This document shows, piece by piece, positions 7,423 to 17,949 of a DNA stretch of 44,573 nucleotides (within the stretch, counting starts at the first letter, position 1; each line of letters opens with the position of its first letter). Below the pieces are notes generated by a model, which ran no database searches, was not told the DNA's origin, and saw only the letters and a program-made list of their open reading frames with translations. The DNA is taken from positions 1-44,573 of the forward strand of contig JAFDTY010000004.1 of the NCBI GenBank assembly GCA_019594055.1, read 5' to 3'. The position numbers were made by a program, and so were the translations under genes. The DNA is from Candidatus Haladaptatiplasma halalkaliphilum. GTDB lineage: Archaea > Thermoplasmatota > Thermoplasmata > Halarchaeoplasmatales > Halarchaeoplasmataceae.

Positions 7423-10085
7423 TGAGAAGGGGCATAGCCAAGAGGGTCGGGGCCATCCGATTCGCCTACATGTCACCCGATGAGATAAGGAAACTATCGG
7501 CGACCAAGATAATCACACCCGACACCTACGATGACGACGGATTTCCCATAGAGATGGGGTTGATGGACACCCATCTGGGAGTGATCGAACCTGGCCTCAG
7601 ATGTAAAAGCTGCGGAGGAAGGGTGGACCAGTGTTCCGGACATTTCGGGCACATAGAACTGGCCATGCCGGTGATCCACGTTGGCTTTGTGAAGGAGATA
7701 AAGAAATTGTTACGCTCCACCTGCAGCGAGTGCGGAAGGATCCTCATGAGTGATGAGGAACGAGACATGAACATCGGTGAGATGAGAGATCTGGAGAAGC
7801 TGGGAGGCGATTCCCTGGATGTCCGGAAGATGGCAAAGGAGATATCCGGAGATGCCAGGAAAAGCGATATCTGCCCCCACTGCGGGGCACAGCAGCTGAA
7901 GATAATGCTGGATAAACCCACTACCTTCAGGGAGGAGAACACGAAACTTACACCCAAGGAGGTCAGGGCGAGACTGGAAAGGATACCCGACAGGGACCTG
8001 ATACCCCTGGGTTTGAATCCCGAGTTCGTCAGACCGGAATGGTTCGTGCTCAAGGTCCTTCTCGTTCCCCCGGTCACGGTACGACCTTCCATAACCCTTG
8101 AGTCGGGAGACCGCTCGGAGGACGACCTCACCCACAAGCTGGTGGACATACTCAGGATCAACCATCGCTTGAGGGAGAACAGGGATGTGGGTTCACCACA
8201 GCTCATCGTTGAGGACCTCTGGGATCTTTTGCAGTATCACGTTACCACCTATATAGACAACCAGACCTCGGGTATACCACCCGCGCGACATCGCAGCGGA
8301 CGTTCACTTAAAACGCTGATACAGCGGTTGAAGGGCAAGGACGGTAGGTTCAGACAGAACCTCAGCGGTAAGCGGGTCAACTTCTCAGCGAGAACGGTCA
8401 TCTCCCCCGACCCCTGGCTATCCATGAACCAGGTGGGGGTACCGGTGAGGGCCGCCCGGGAGCTAACGGTGCCCATGAAGGTGACGGGTGAGAACATCGA
8501 ATTGATCCGCAACATGGTGTTGCGGGGACCCGAGCCCTGGGACAGGGACAGGTACATACCGGGGGTAAATTACATCATCCGCCCCGACGGTAGAAGGATA
8601 CGCCTTACGGAGACCAACACCGAGACGGTCGCCGAAAAGGTGGAGGTGGGATTCACCGTGGAGAGAGGGCTGATGGACGGTGATGTGGTCCTTTTCAACA
8701 GACAACCTTCCCTGCATCGGATGTCCATGATGGCACACGAGGTAAAGATAGTACCCGGAAAAACCTTCAGGATGAACCTGGCAGTCTGCCCGCCTTACAA
8801 CGCCGATTTCGACGGTGACGAGATGAACATCCATGTCCTCCAGAGCGAGGAGGCGCGGGCGGAGGCAAAGATAATGATGATAGTCCAGGAGCACATACTT
8901 TCACCGCGCTTCGGCGGACCCATAATCGGTGCCATACAGGACCACATAACCGGCCTGTTCTTCCTCACCCACAAGGACCCTCTCTTCACCAGAAGGGAAG
9001 TGGTGAGCATATTCTCCAACCTTGTGATGGAGGGTTCACCGGAGGCCATAGAGGTGGACGGAGAAAGGATGTGGCGGGGCAAGGAGATTTTCAGTCACTT
9101 CTTACCGGAAGGCTTCAATATCCAGCTGCGCTCATCCATATGTGAAAGTTGCGAAAACTGCAAAAAACGCGATTGCGAGAACGATGCCTACGTGGTCATA
9201 GAGGACGGTAAGCTGTTGACCGGCACCATAGACGAACGTTCTGTGGGTGCCTTCAAGGGGTACATCGTGGACAAGATAGCCCGTGACTTCGGAACCTCCG
9301 AGGCCCGATCTTTCATCGATCGCATAACCACCCTTGCCCTGGGCGTTATAACACTCAAGGGATTCACCACATCCATACAGGACGAAGACCTTCCCAGGAT
9401 GGCCATAAGGCAGATAGAGGATACGCTGCAGCAAGCCGAGGACGATGTGAGAAAACTCGCCGAATCGTACTGGAACGGAGAGCTGGAGCAGATGCCCGGG
9501 CGTACACTTCAGGAAACCCTGGAGGTCATGGCACTGCAGAGACTGGGCAAGGCAAGGGACAGCGCAGGTGGCATCGCGAGCAAACATCTCGGGCTCGGTA
9601 ACAACGCCGTAAAGATGGCCAGGACGGGCGCAAGGGCCAGCATACTCAACCTTACCCAGATGGCCGGTGCCCTCGGTCAACAGGCCATCAGGGGAGAGAG
9701 ACCCAGCAGAGGCTACGACAGGAGGACCCTACCTCACTTCGAGAAGGGTGAATTGGGGGCAGGAGCCAGGGGTTTCGTAAGATCATGTTACAAGGAAGGA
9801 TTGAACCCCATCGAATTCTTCTTCCACAGCATGGGTGGTAGGGAAGGACTGGTGGATACCGCTGTTCGAACCAGCAGGTCGGGTTACATGCAGAGAAGAT
9901 TGGTAAACGCCCTGGAAGACCTCATGGTCTACGACGACAAGAGCGTGAGGAATCCGGCGGACACCATAATCCAGTTCGAGTACGGTGAGGACGGCATAGA
10001 CCCCATGCGAAGCATAAAGGGAAAGGCCATCGACATGGACGACATAATCATGGAAATGAACGCGTTAAAGAGAGCGAGGGGATGA
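7419..10085 (+). CDS. rpoA1: DNA-directed RNA polymerase subunit A' (catalytic)
   Basis: An 888-residue A' subunit with the usual archaeal length. The N-terminal zinc region has [20 protein letters not shown] at about residues 61-80, and a second zinc region has CSECGRIL and CPHCGAQQ. The catalytic magnesium site is [12 protein letters not shown] at about residue 460. The switch and lid segments ([16 protein letters not shown]) and the bridge-helix region ([26 protein letters not shown]) are intact. The cluster [12 protein letters not shown] at about residue 575 is present in many archaeal A' subunits. The gene overlaps rpoB at its start and rpoA2 at its end by ATGA junctions. An alternative ATG at 7422 would lose one residue. 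No intein is seen. Confidence 0.97.
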   Translation: MMRRGIAKRVGAIRFAYMSPDEIRKLSATKIITPDTYDDDGFPIEMGLMDTHLGVIEPGLRCKSCGGRVDQCSGHFGHIELAMPVIHVGFVKEIKKLLRSTCSECGRILMSDEERDMNIGEMRDLEKLGGDSLDVRKMAKEISGDARKSDICPHCGAQQLKIMLDKPTTFREENTKLTPKEVRARLERIPDRDLIPLGLNPEFVRPEWFVLKVLLVPPVTVRPSITLESGDRSEDDLTHKLVDILRINHRLRENRDVGSPQLIVEDLWDLLQYHVTTYIDNQTSGIPPARHRSGRSLKTLIQRLKGKDGRFRQNLSGKRVNFSARTVISPDPWLSMNQVGVPVRAARELTVPMKVTGENIELIRNMVLRGPEPWDRDRYIPGVNYIIRPDGRRIRLTETNTETVAEKVEVGFTVERGLMDGDVVLFNRQPSLHRMSMMAHEVKIVPGKTFRMNLAVCPPYNADFDGDEMNIHVLQSEEARAEAKIMMIVQEHILSPRFGGPIIGAIQDHITGLFFLTHKDPLFTRREVVSIFSNLVMEGSPEAIEVDGERMWRGKEIFSHFLPEGFNIQLRSSICESCENCKKRDCENDAYVVIEDGKLLTGTIDERSVGAFKGYIVDKIARDFGTSEARSFIDRITTLALGVITLKGFTTSIQDEDLPRMAIRQIEDTLQQAEDDVRKLAESYWNGELEQMPGRTLQETLEVMALQRLGKARDSAGGIASKHLGLGNNAVKMARTGARASILNLTQMAGALGQQAIRGERPSRGYDRRTLPHFEKGELGAGARGFVRSCYKEGLNPIEFFFHSMGGREGLVDTAVRTSRSGYMQRRLVNALEDLMVYDDKSVRNPADTIIQFEYGEDGIDPMRSIKGKAIDMDDIIMEMNALKRARG

Positions 10086-10087
10086 AT

Positions 10088-11545
10088 ATGGCGAACGCAA
10101 GCACCGTTAAGGCATTGAAGGAAAGAGGCGTGGACGAAAAAACAGCCGTATCGATCTCCGATGCGGGCCTTCTGCTGGGTGACGTTAAAAAGGCCACCCT
10201 GGATGACCTGACCAAGATCGTGGGGAAGAAGAAGGCGGAAGAGGTCATGGATGCCATGGGAAAGAAGGCAGGTGCCGGTAAGAAGAAAAAAGCGGCGCCC
10301 AAGAAAAAACCCGGGGTGAAGACAGAGTACGAGAAGGACGTTTCGGAAAAAAGACTTCGATTATCCGCCACGGGAAACGAACTCATGAAAATTTGCCTTG
10401 AAAAGGGATTCGACCTGCCCCACTCCATAATCACTGAGGCGGCGGACAAGATAGACGAAGAGGGCATATCGAAGGAGGATCACCCGCTCATGCTGGAACT
10501 GATACACGACAGGTTCGAGAACCGCCGGGTGGACCCAAAGGAATCCGTGGGTATCGTCGGCGCTCAATCCATCGGTGAGCCGGGAACCCAGATGACCATG
10601 AAAACCTTCCATTACGCGGGTGTCGCGGAGGTTAACGTCACCCAGGGTCTTCCCAGGATGATCGAGATAGTGGATGCAAGGAAGGTTCCCAGCACCCCCA
10701 TGATGATAGTGTATCTTAAGGATAAATACAAGAAGGACAGGGACAAGGCCAAGGAACTCGCTTTCCAGCTCGAGGAAACCCATCTCATAGATATCGCCGA
10801 CGTGGAGATCGATCTGGTGGACATGAAGGTGGTGGTTAAACCCTACATGAAGAAGGCGAAGGCGGACAACATAAAACCTGATGATATAGTGGAATGCCTT
10901 AAAAAGACCAGAGGTGTAACGGGAAACGTGTCAAGGGAAGGGGATTCCATCATCGTAACCCTGAGTGAGGAAAAACGCAAATACTCCGTACTGCACACCA
11001 CCGTGGAGGAGGCGAAGAGGGCAAAGATAAAGGGGCTTGACGGAGTGAAAAGGGCGATAATCAGGGACACGGGCGAGGAGTGTATCATCTATACCGAGGG
11101 TTCCAACCTTGCAGGTGCGCTCAAGATAGATATGGTTGACATCGTCAAGACCACTTCCAACAGCCCCATGGAGATATTCGAGGTCCTGGGGGTCGAGGCT
11201 GCAAGGAACGCCGTGATCAAGGAGGCCATGGACACCCTCAACGAGCAGGGACTGGATGTTGACGTTCGTCATATAATGCTGGTGGCTGACATGATGACCA
11301 ACGAGGGAAGTGTGAAGGCCATAGGAAGGCACGGCATCTCCGGTAAGAAGACCAGCGTACTCGCCAGGGCGGCCTTCGAGATAACCAGCACCCACTTGCT
11401 GAGAGCGGCCATACTGGGTGAGGTGGACCGCCTTGACGGGGTGACGGAGAACATCATAGTGGGCCAGCCCATAACCCAGGGAACCGGGGCCATCGAGGTC
11501 AAATATCGACCGGTCGATATGACCGAGGGGGGCGGGGGCAAGTAG
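10088..11545 (+). CDS. rpoA2: DNA-directed RNA polymerase subunit A'' with N-terminal helix-hairpin-helix extension
   Basis: The C-terminal 390 residues are a normal archaeal A'' subunit: [39 protein letters not shown], and the final [11 protein letters not shown]. In front are about 80-100 extra residues. Residues 1-55 ([14 protein letters not shown]... [20 protein letters not shown]) look like a helix-hairpin-helix fold of the kind that binds DNA non-specifically. A linker made almost only of Lys, Ala and Pro ([12 protein letters not shown]) follows. The ATG at 10088 is preferred because the GAGGGG ribosome binding site ends six bases before it. An in-frame ATG at 10082 overlaps the rpoA1 stop and is also possible. 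The extension could add upstream DNA contacts to the polymerase, which is inference. Confidence 0.95.
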   Translation: MANASTVKALKERGVDEKTAVSISDAGLLLGDVKKATLDDLTKIVGKKKAEEVMDAMGKKAGAGKKKKAAPKKKPGVKTEYEKDVSEKRLRLSATGNELMKICLEKGFDLPHSIITEAADKIDEEGISKEDHPLMLELIHDRFENRRVDPKESVGIVGAQSIGEPGTQMTMKTFHYAGVAEVNVTQGLPRMIEIVDARKVPSTPMMIVYLKDKYKKDRDKAKELAFQLEETHLIDIADVEIDLVDMKVVVKPYMKKAKADNIKPDDIVECLKKTRGVTGNVSREGDSIIVTLSEEKRKYSVLHTTVEEAKRAKIKGLDGVKRAIIRDTGEECIIYTEGSNLAGALKIDMVDIVKTTSNSPMEIFEVLGVEAARNAVIKEAMDTLNEQGLDVDVRHIMLVADMMTNEGSVKAIGRHGISGKKTSVLARAAFEITSTHLLRAAILGEVDRLDGVTENIIVGQPITQGTGAIEVKYRPVDMTEGGGGK

Positions 11546-11597
11546 CACCGGGATCAGATATGATGATAGGATATGAATGATAAACGGAGGAATAGCA

Positions 11598-11885
11598 ATG
11601 GATGTAAACAGAAACATAAGATCGGCCGTGAACACCGGTAAAACTGTTTTCGGGATCAAAGAGGTAAAAGCAGCAGCCAAGGGAGCAAAGGCGAAGCTGA
11701 TAATAGTGGCGAACAACTGCCCTGACAAGGAATTGAAGGGGAAGAAGTACAAGAAGATCGAGATATACCATTTCAAGGGAAACAGCCACGACCTGGCAAC
11801 AGCAGCGGGAAAACCCTTCTCCATGTCCGTTCTGGCGGTAATAGAACCCGGTGAATCGAACATACTATCTCTCAAAGAGGGTTGA
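11598..11885 (+). CDS. rpl30e: Ribosomal protein L30e
   Basis: A 95-residue L7Ae/L30e-fold protein. Typical L30e segments are the start MDVNRNIRSAVNTGKTVFG, then GAKAKLIIVANNCPD, and the loop HDLATAAGKPFSMSVLAVIEPG. It is a large-subunit ribosomal protein that binds a kink-turn type RNA. The ATG at 11598 is chosen because a perfect GGAGG lies seven bases upstream. An ATG at 11577 in the same frame lies ahead of that site and is less likely. Placement between rpoA2 and nusA is the conserved archaeal arrangement. Confidence 0.95.
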   Translation: MDVNRNIRSAVNTGKTVFGIKEVKAAAKGAKAKLIIVANNCPDKELKGKKYKKIEIYHFKGNSHDLATAAGKPFSMSVLAVIEPGESNILSLKEG

Positions 11886-11888
11886 GCC

Positions 11889-12314
11889 ATGGAAGAGATT
11901 AAATTCACCGAGAAGACCCTGAGATATCTCTCTTTGTTCGAGGATGTTACAGGTGCAAAGGTGATCGACTGTATAGACATCCCCGAGAAGGTAATATTCC
12001 TGGTCAAGAAGGGTGAGATAGAGAAGGCCATAGGAAAGGGAGGTAAAAACGTTACCAGCGTGAGCAGCAAGATAGGGCGTAACGTACACGTGATAGAGCA
12101 TTGCGAAGACCCGGAACAATTGCTCAACAACATCTTTTACAGCTACGGTGTACAGAACATCGGCATAATCGAGAAGAACGGTGTACAACACGGTACCGTC
12201 GAGGTAAAGCCCGAGAACAAGGCCCGGGCCATCGGCAAGAAGGGGCGTAACCTGTCCATCGCCCGCATGATAATGATGAGACATTCACATATATCCAGCG
12301 TATCTATCGCATAG
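11889..12314 (+). CDS. nusA: NusA-like KH-domain transcription factor
   Basis: This 141-residue protein consists of two KH domains, as in the short archaeal NusA without the S1 and N-terminal domains of bacteria. The two GxxG loops are visible: IGKGGKNVTSVS near residue 48 and IGKKGRNLSIARMI near residue 118. It starts four bases after the rpl30e stop. The family binds RNA and acts in transcription elongation or termination. Its 3' end overlaps the convergent archaeosine gene by 30 bases, an unusually tight convergent arrangement. Confidence 0.95.
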   Translation: MEEIKFTEKTLRYLSLFEDVTGAKVIDCIDIPEKVIFLVKKGEIEKAIGKGGKNVTSVSSKIGRNVHVIEHCEDPEQLLNNIFYSYGVQNIGIIEKNGVQHGTVEVKPENKARAIGKKGRNLSIARMIMMRHSHISSVSIA

Positions 12315-13310
12315 TATCTCGTGGGAACCCCTGTAATGAAGCAGCGCTGATATGTCCTTTTGAGCGGCCCATTCCCGGGTGCAATCACACACAGAAAAAC
12401 TTCTCTTCAATATCTCCGTGTCACCGGTAAGGTTGAAATCGTCTATATTCCCCAGCAAGACATCGTGGCACGAGCCGCAATTTTGGGCACCCCGTTTCGA
12501 ACCCACCCCCGCCCTCGATATGACCAGGGGACCTCTGATTTCAGATGAGAGGATAGCCTGGAAAAGTGACCATATCCAGGGTGGTCGATACTCCCTCCTG
12601 TACCACAATCTCTCCACCAGGGTGTCCTTCTGGACGTTCAGGGGGTTGACGGAGACGGTATTTTGTGGGTGAGATACCGCGGTTATGGATGATGCGAGGT
12701 CTTCCATGGCCTCCGTTTCAGTCAGGAAAGGTGGCTTCAGAAGCAGGTAGGTCCTCAGGTGACAGTCATTTGCGAGTATGATGTCCCTTGCAACCCGGTA
12801 ATCTTCCACGGTGAAGCCCTTGTTGATGCAGTGTTCAAGGATGAAGTCGTTGGACGATTCCAGGCCCATGGCTATCTCCAGCTGGGGGGCGGAGTCCGCG
12901 TAGGATTCCAGTATCCCGGTGTTCACGTACTCGGGCCTGGACTCCACTATTATCCTTTTGGCATCAAAGGCTTCCAGTATGGAAATGGCTACGTCTCCGG
13001 GCACCTCTCCTTCATCCAGAAAACTGCCGGAGGTGTATATCTTCACCACCGCCTCGCCGTCATATCCGGATAGCGCCTCCTCCAGCTGTAGCTTCAATGC
13101 TTCGGAGCGGATGGAGGGGTTGGATGCGGCGTGGTAGCCGCACATGGTGCAGCCGCTCTTGAGTGACCACGAGCAGCCCCTTGTGCGCATTATCACTGTA
13201 AAACTCCTTTCCGGCTTTCCGTTCAAAAGCTCTTCGCCGGTCCATGTGGACACCAGGTCCTGCCTGCTGCAGTCGTAAACCTTTTTGTATGTTTTTGAGG
13301 GGAGCGCCAT
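12285..13310 (-). CDS. Archaeosine biosynthesis radical SAM enzyme (RaSEA family)
   Basis: A 341-residue radical SAM protein of the COG1244/RaSEA type. The iron-sulfur motif is CSWSLKSGCTMCGY (C-x7-C-x2-C) near residue 47, followed by the GSFLDEGEVP and VESRPEYV segments common to this group. A second Cys group near the C-terminus (NCGSCHD and CDC) is present. In archaea RaSEA works with ArcS to convert a lysine-modified preQ0 base at tRNA position 15 to archaeosine. Position 15 of the tRNA-Lys in this window is G, so that tRNA is a possible substrate. An upstream GTG at 13313 is an alternative start. It lies 23 bases downstream of the NuoG-like gene and may be its last cotranscribed gene. 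Family assignment is from motifs, not from a search. Confidence 0.8.
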   Translation of the reverse strand: MALPSKTYKKVYDCSRQDLVSTWTGEELLNGKPERSFTVIMRTRGCSWSLKSGCTMCGYHAASNPSIRSEALKLQLEEALSGYDGEAVVKIYTSGSFLDEGEVPGDVAISILEAFDAKRIIVESRPEYVNTGILESYADSAPQLEIAMGLESSNDFILEHCINKGFTVEDYRVARDIILANDCHLRTYLLLKPPFLTETEAMEDLASSITAVSHPQNTVSVNPLNVQKDTLVERLWYRREYRPPWIWSLFQAILSSEIRGPLVISRAGVGSKRGAQNCGSCHDVLLGNIDDFNLTGDTEILKRSFSVCDCTREWAAQKDISALLHYRGSHEILCDRYAGYM

Positions 13311-13335
13311 CACCCAGGTCAGGTCTTCCGCCTAG

Positions 13336-16200
13336 TTAAAACCTTTTGTCCATATGCTCCAACAGGTCAGCTAACACATCAGGCCCCTCTTCACCTACGG
13401 TAAAAAGTTCCACCGTCTCGCCGAATATGTTCATGAAGGTGCCCTTTCTTGCCAGCCAGTTACCGTAACGCTCCACCTTCATCACGGAGACTGTCTCCGT
13501 GTTTATACTCTCCAGACCGTAAAGAAGGGCTTTATGTTTGTCGTCACCCCGGGTGGGTATCCCGTGAAGAGCCGTTGCGTTGGTATACCGCTGTGCCACT
13601 ACCCGCCTTTCCGCAGTGGCCTTGGTTTCGGAAGCGAGTACGGCGATGCCGTCACCGAGTTCGTCCAGATCGGATACGGATACGGCTCCGGCCTTCAGAG
13701 CACGACCGACAAAGATCTTTAACAGTGGACTTTCCCGGTAAGCCTCCTCTTCAACGTATATCTTCTCCGCCTCCAAAAGTTCTTCCAACCCAACATTGGA
13801 TATCAGTGAGGGTGCGTGAGGAGAGTATAGACCGCCTCCCGATGCCTCGGCTATTTTCTCCAGCAGCTCCAGTTCCCGGAATGTCACGTCACCCGTGAAG
13901 TATATGTCCACGGGTCCGTCCGCCAGGTATTCGCATATACCGGAGATGTCCGGGGTTTCCGGTCCGTCGATCATGGGCATGGGGAATTTACCCATATCAC
14001 ACAGGTGGTTGTATACGGGTGAATCCGTGGGTGCGAGTTTGACGGGTATGCCGTCAACACCCATGACCTTGGCAGGGCAGCCCATACCACAGCCGGCGCA
14101 ATGGGTAACGGCGAGTTCATGTAGTGCAAATGGCCCGGGCTTACCGGAGGGAACTTCTTCCAACGCCCCGGTCGGGCATGCGTCCGCCAGGGCACCTACC
14201 AGCAGGCTGTCCGTATCTCCAAGGGGATCGCCGAATGCAGGTTCCACCGTGGTGATGAAACCCCGATGGGCGAACTGCACCACGCCTTCACCGAATTCAT
14301 CGGTAGTACGAACGCAAGTTCCGCAGAGGATGCACTTGCCCGGGTCCCGGATGACATATGGGTGAGACACATCGGACTCCGGTTCGTTCTTGGAACCCTC
14401 GTATCCGTATTGACCGGCACCGTACAGGGTGGCATAATCCTTCAACTTACATTGGAATCTGTCCAAACAACCGCATTCAAGGCATCTCTCCGCTTCTTGT
14501 TCCGCTGTGTTATCATGGAATCCGAGTTCTATGACCTCAAAATCCTTGACCCTTTCAAGGGGGGAGCGTTTTGGCATCAAGGCTCTCGAGATCTTTTCAC
14601 GGTGGACAAGATCATCCTCTGACTTAATATCGGTATGGGCGTATCCGAAGGGTAATCTGTAGTCCTCGGGTGTTTCGTAATAATCCAGGTTTCCACACAC
14701 ATAAGCATCCATGGCGTAGGCCGCCTCTCTTGCCTGTCCGGTACATTCGACTATGGATGAAGGTCCTATCAGTGCGTCGCCGGCGGTGAATACCCCTTCC
14801 AGATTCGTCATGAAATTTCTGTCGCACTTCATGGTGTATTTTGCAGTCTCGAGTCCTTCATTCCGAAGTGTTTCGAGGTCGGGTGATTGACCGATGGCGA
14901 GTATCACGCTATCCGCTTCCAACGAAAGGGGTTCGCCTTCGATCCGCACCGGGCGAGGTCTGCCCGATGCGTCCGGTTCTCCCAGTTCCATACGTGCACA
15001 CTCCACTTTCTGTACACCGTTCACTTCGCAACCGCATATCTTCTCCGGATTGGTGAGGTACATGAATTTGACCCCTTCCTCTTCGGCCTCTTCCCGCTCC
15101 TCGACGGATGCAGGTGCTTCATCCGATGTTCGTCTGTATGCGATGGTCACATCTTTACCCATTCTTCGGGCGGTCCGGGCGACGTCCATGGCGGTATTGC
15201 CGCATCCGACCACCATTACCTTATCACCCAGTGAAACTTCCTTTCCCAGTGTAACATCCACCAGGAAATCTATGCCACCGTATACCCGTGGAAGGTCTTT
15301 ACCTTCTATGGGTACCAGCCAGCTTTCCCAGGCACCCGAGGTAACGAAGACCGCATGGTGTTTTTGACGTAGCTCCTCCAGGGATATGTCAGTGCCCAGT
15401 TTGGTCTCCGTTTTTACATGGATCCCCAGGTCGAGGATCCATTTGATCTCCAGGTCAAGTAGGTCCTTGGGCAGCCGATAATTGGGGATGCCGTATCTCA
15501 TCATACCTCCCAGCTCCGGCATCATGTCGTAGATGGTTACACTGTGACCTTTTAACCTGAGGAAATAGGCGGCGGTGAGTCCTGCAGGTCCGCCCCCCAC
15601 TATACCGATGCTCTTTCCCCTTTCATCGGGGATAACCGGTGTCCACGGATCCCCTATGTCCACCTCGGCGGCGTACTGCTTCTCCTGGCGTATGGCGATG
15701 GGGTCTTCCACGAGGGTTCTTCTGCATTCTTCCTCGCAAGGTGCGAAACACGCCCGCCCCAGGGATATTGCCAGTGGTGATTTTTCCTTTATCAGTTTTA
15801 CCGCTTCACGGGGTCGGCCGTTGGCGATATGGGCCAGATATCCCTGTATATCAAGACTGGCGGGGCACTCCCTTGAACAGGGGGCCACACAATCACCGGT
15901 GTGCTCGGAAAGTAACAGTTCTATGGCGGCTTTCCGCCCCTGGAATATCTCAGGCGACTCCGTACGTACCTTCATATCCGGAGTTACCGGGGTGTCGCAT
16001 GAAGTTGTGATCATGGTGCCCCTGGGCCCCGATATTTCCACCAGGCATACCCTGCATCCGCCGAAGGGCTCGTCTATCTCCTGGATCTCACACAGTGTCG
16101 GTACGAATATTTTGTGGCTTCGGCAGGCATCCAGAACACTGTCACCGTTTTTACACTGGAATTTTTTGCCGTTTATCTCTATATCTATCGTATCGGGCAT
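13336..16200 (-). CDS. NuoG-like iron-sulfur subunit fused to GltD-type FAD/NAD(P)H oxidoreductase
   Basis: A 954-residue chimera. Residues 1-85 are a NuoG-type [2Fe-2S] ferredoxin domain (PTLC...GGCRVCLVEI...TSC). Residues about 98-170 carry the Cys groups of the GltD iron-sulfur domain (DCVAPCSRECP, CFAPCEEEC). The FAD site GIVGGGPAGLTAAYFL is at about 198. The NAD(P) site MVVGCGNTAMDVARTARRMG is near 325. After about residue 560 come CLECGCLDRFQC, a ferredoxin segment CILCGTC...CPTGALE, and THCAGCGMGCPAKV, the [4Fe-4S] start of a molybdopterin oxidoreductase domain. The remaining 230 residues are a short, degenerate remnant without recognisable molybdopterin residues. It starts immediately after the NuoF-like stop. 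It most likely passes electrons between NAD(P)H, the NuoEF flavin site and ferredoxin. Electron bifurcation is possible but inferred. Confidence 0.85.
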   Translation of the reverse strand: MPDTIDIEINGKKFQCKNGDSVLDACRSHKIFVPTLCEIQEIDEPFGGCRVCLVEISGPRGTMITTSCDTPVTPDMKVRTESPEIFQGRKAAIELLLSEHTGDCVAPCSRECPASLDIQGYLAHIANGRPREAVKLIKEKSPLAISLGRACFAPCEEECRRTLVEDPIAIRQEKQYAAEVDIGDPWTPVIPDERGKSIGIVGGGPAGLTAAYFLRLKGHSVTIYDMMPELGGMMRYGIPNYRLPKDLLDLEIKWILDLGIHVKTETKLGTDISLEELRQKHHAVFVTSGAWESWLVPIEGKDLPRVYGGIDFLVDVTLGKEVSLGDKVMVVGCGNTAMDVARTARRMGKDVTIAYRRTSDEAPASVEEREEAEEEGVKFMYLTNPEKICGCEVNGVQKVECARMELGEPDASGRPRPVRIEGEPLSLEADSVILAIGQSPDLETLRNEGLETAKYTMKCDRNFMTNLEGVFTAGDALIGPSSIVECTGQAREAAYAMDAYVCGNLDYYETPEDYRLPFGYAHTDIKSEDDLVHREKISRALMPKRSPLERVKDFEVIELGFHDNTAEQEAERCLECGCLDRFQCKLKDYATLYGAGQYGYEGSKNEPESDVSHPYVIRDPGKCILCGTCVRTTDEFGEGVVQFAHRGFITTVEPAFGDPLGDTDSLLVGALADACPTGALEEVPSGKPGPFALHELAVTHCAGCGMGCPAKVMGVDGIPVKLAPTDSPVYNHLCDMGKFPMPMIDGPETPDISGICEYLADGPVDIYFTGDVTFRELELLEKIAEASGGGLYSPHAPSLISNVGLEELLEAEKIYVEEEAYRESPLLKIFVGRALKAGAVSVSDLDELGDGIAVLASETKATAERRVVAQRYTNATALHGIPTRGDDKHKALLYGLESINTETVSVMKVERYGNWLARKGTFMNIFGETVELFTVGEEGPDVLADLLEHMDKRF

Positions 16201-17949
16201 CTAGTTCACCTCCACCGCGTTCACGGGACAAACTTCCTGGCAGATCCCGCATGTTATACACAAATCCTTGCGGATAACATGCTTTTCCCGTCTATCACCG
16301 CCGATGGCCCCCACGGGACATTCCGTCGCACACTTGGTACAGCCTATGCAGTCATCGGTAATATCGAAGGATATCAAACTTCTGCATACCTTGGCCGGAC
16401 AGGTATTTTCGTCTATGTGTGATATGTATTCGTCCTTGAAATATCTAAGAGTTGTGAGCACCGGGTTCGGTGCGGTCTGCCCCAGACCGCACAGAGAAAA
16501 GGCCTTGATACGGTATGCCAGGGATTCCAGCTTCTCTATGTCCTTGACGGTACCGCTACCCTGTGTGAATCGTTCTAGTATCTCCAGCATGCGCTTGGTT
16601 CCCACCCTGCAGAAGGTGCACTTACCGCACGATTCTTTCTGGGTAAAATCAAGGAAATACTGGGCCACATTGACCATGCAGTCTCCTTCGTCCATCACTA
16701 TCATACCGCCGGAACCCATTATGGCTCCCGCCTTGGTCAGCGTTTCGTAATCCACCGGTGTATCCAGATATTCCGCGGGTAAACACCCTCCGGAAGGGCC
16801 GCCCAGCTGTACCGCCTTGAATTCCTTATCTCCCTCGATGCCGCCGCCTATGTCGTATATTATCTTCTTCAACGGTGTGCCTATGGGCACCTCTACCAGA
16901 CCGCCACGCCTTATCTTGCCCGCAAGAGCGAATACCTTGGTGCCGCCGCTCTTCTCGGTACCGTATTCCGTGTATTTATCGGCACCTTCGCGCAGTATAT
17001 ATGGTATGTTGGCCAGTGTTTCCACGTTGTTTATATTGGTCGGTTTACCGAAAAGTCCCTTCTGGGCGGGGAAGGGCGGTCTCGGTCTTGGCATGCCCCG
17101 GCCGCCTTCTATGGAGTGCATCAACGCCGTTTCCTCACCGCATACGAAGGCACCGGCGCCTTCCTTTACATGTACATTGAATGAAAAATCCGTACCCCGA
17201 ATATTTTTTCCCAAAAGCCCTTTTTCCCGGGCCTGTCCGATACCGATCTCCAGTCTTCGTATTGCCAGGGGATATTCCGCTCTGCAGTAGATGTATCCCT
17301 CGTCGGCGCCGATGGCGTAGGCGCAGATGGCCATGCCCTCCAGGATAGCATGGGGGTCACCCTCGAGGATTGAGCGGTCCATGAACGCCCCGGGGTCGCC
17401 TTCGTCGGCATTACAGATAACATATTTCTTGGGACCGGACGCACCCCTGGCGAATTGCCATTTTAGACCCGTGGGGAATCCGGCGCCGCCCCGTCCCCTC
17501 AACTTGCTTTTCTTTATCTCATCGATGACCTCCTCGGGCTCCATCTCCATGGCCCTTTTCAATCCCAGGTAACCGCCCCTTTCCATGTATTCGTCTATGT
17601 CTTCCGGGTCGATGACGCCGCTGTTCCTCAGCACTATCTTCTTCTGCTCCGCAAAATAGTCGTAAGTATCATCCGGAGAACCGATGAGTTTTTCGTGATA
17701 TGGGATACCCCCGACTATGTGTTCCGATACTATCTTGGTGGCATCATCGGGTTCCAGGTTTCCGTAAGTGTAAGTTCCGGTTTCATCCACCACCTCAACT
17801 ACGGGTTCGTTGTGGCACATCCCCACACAGCCGACCCTCTTGATGGGCAAATCCATCCCCTCCTTGTCCATGGCGGTTCTGAGGGCACTTTCCACCTGTG
17901 CGGCGCCAGCGGCTATCCCGCATGACGCGTATCCCAGGAGCACCTTCAT
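16201..17949 (-). CDS. NuoF-like flavoprotein with N- and C-terminal iron-sulfur domains
   Basis: A 582-residue protein of the HydB/HndC/NuoF type. Residues 1-90 are a thioredoxin-like [2Fe-2S] domain (YASCGIAAGA and VGCVGMCHNEPVV). The FMN/NADH core has RGRGGAGFPTGLKWQF at about 150, GAGAFVCGEETALMHSIEG at about 275, and PTNINNVETLANIP. The N3-type cluster site is SCGKCTFCRVGTKRM with a distal Cys in LCGLGQTAPNP. The C-terminus is a two-cluster ferredoxin (CIGCTKCATECP and CITCGICQEVCP). Such subunits bind FMN and NAD(H) and are the flavin centre in NAD-reducing or bifurcating hydrogenases, formate dehydrogenases and relatives. It overlaps the NuoE-like gene by ATGA. Confidence 0.92.
   Translation of the reverse strand: MKVLLGYASCGIAAGAAQVESALRTAMDKEGMDLPIKRVGCVGMCHNEPVVEVVDETGTYTYGNLEPDDATKIVSEHIVGGIPYHEKLIGSPDDTYDYFAEQKKIVLRNSGVIDPEDIDEYMERGGYLGLKRAMEMEPEEVIDEIKKSKLRGRGGAGFPTGLKWQFARGASGPKKYVICNADEGDPGAFMDRSILEGDPHAILEGMAICAYAIGADEGYIYCRAEYPLAIRRLEIGIGQAREKGLLGKNIRGTDFSFNVHVKEGAGAFVCGEETALMHSIEGGRGMPRPRPPFPAQKGLFGKPTNINNVETLANIPYILREGADKYTEYGTEKSGGTKVFALAGKIRRGGLVEVPIGTPLKKIIYDIGGGIEGDKEFKAVQLGGPSGGCLPAEYLDTPVDYETLTKAGAIMGSGGMIVMDEGDCMVNVAQYFLDFTQKESCGKCTFCRVGTKRMLEILERFTQGSGTVKDIEKLESLAYRIKAFSLCGLGQTAPNPVLTTLRYFKDEYISHIDENTCPAKVCRSLISFDITDDCIGCTKCATECPVGAIGGDRREKHVIRKDLCITCGICQEVCPVNAVEVN

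Noticed and set aside
10931-12133. 400-codon minus-strand frame across rpoA2, rpl30e and nusA
   Set aside because: Antisense to three strongly conserved genes, with hydrophobic composition typical of reversed charged coding sequence.
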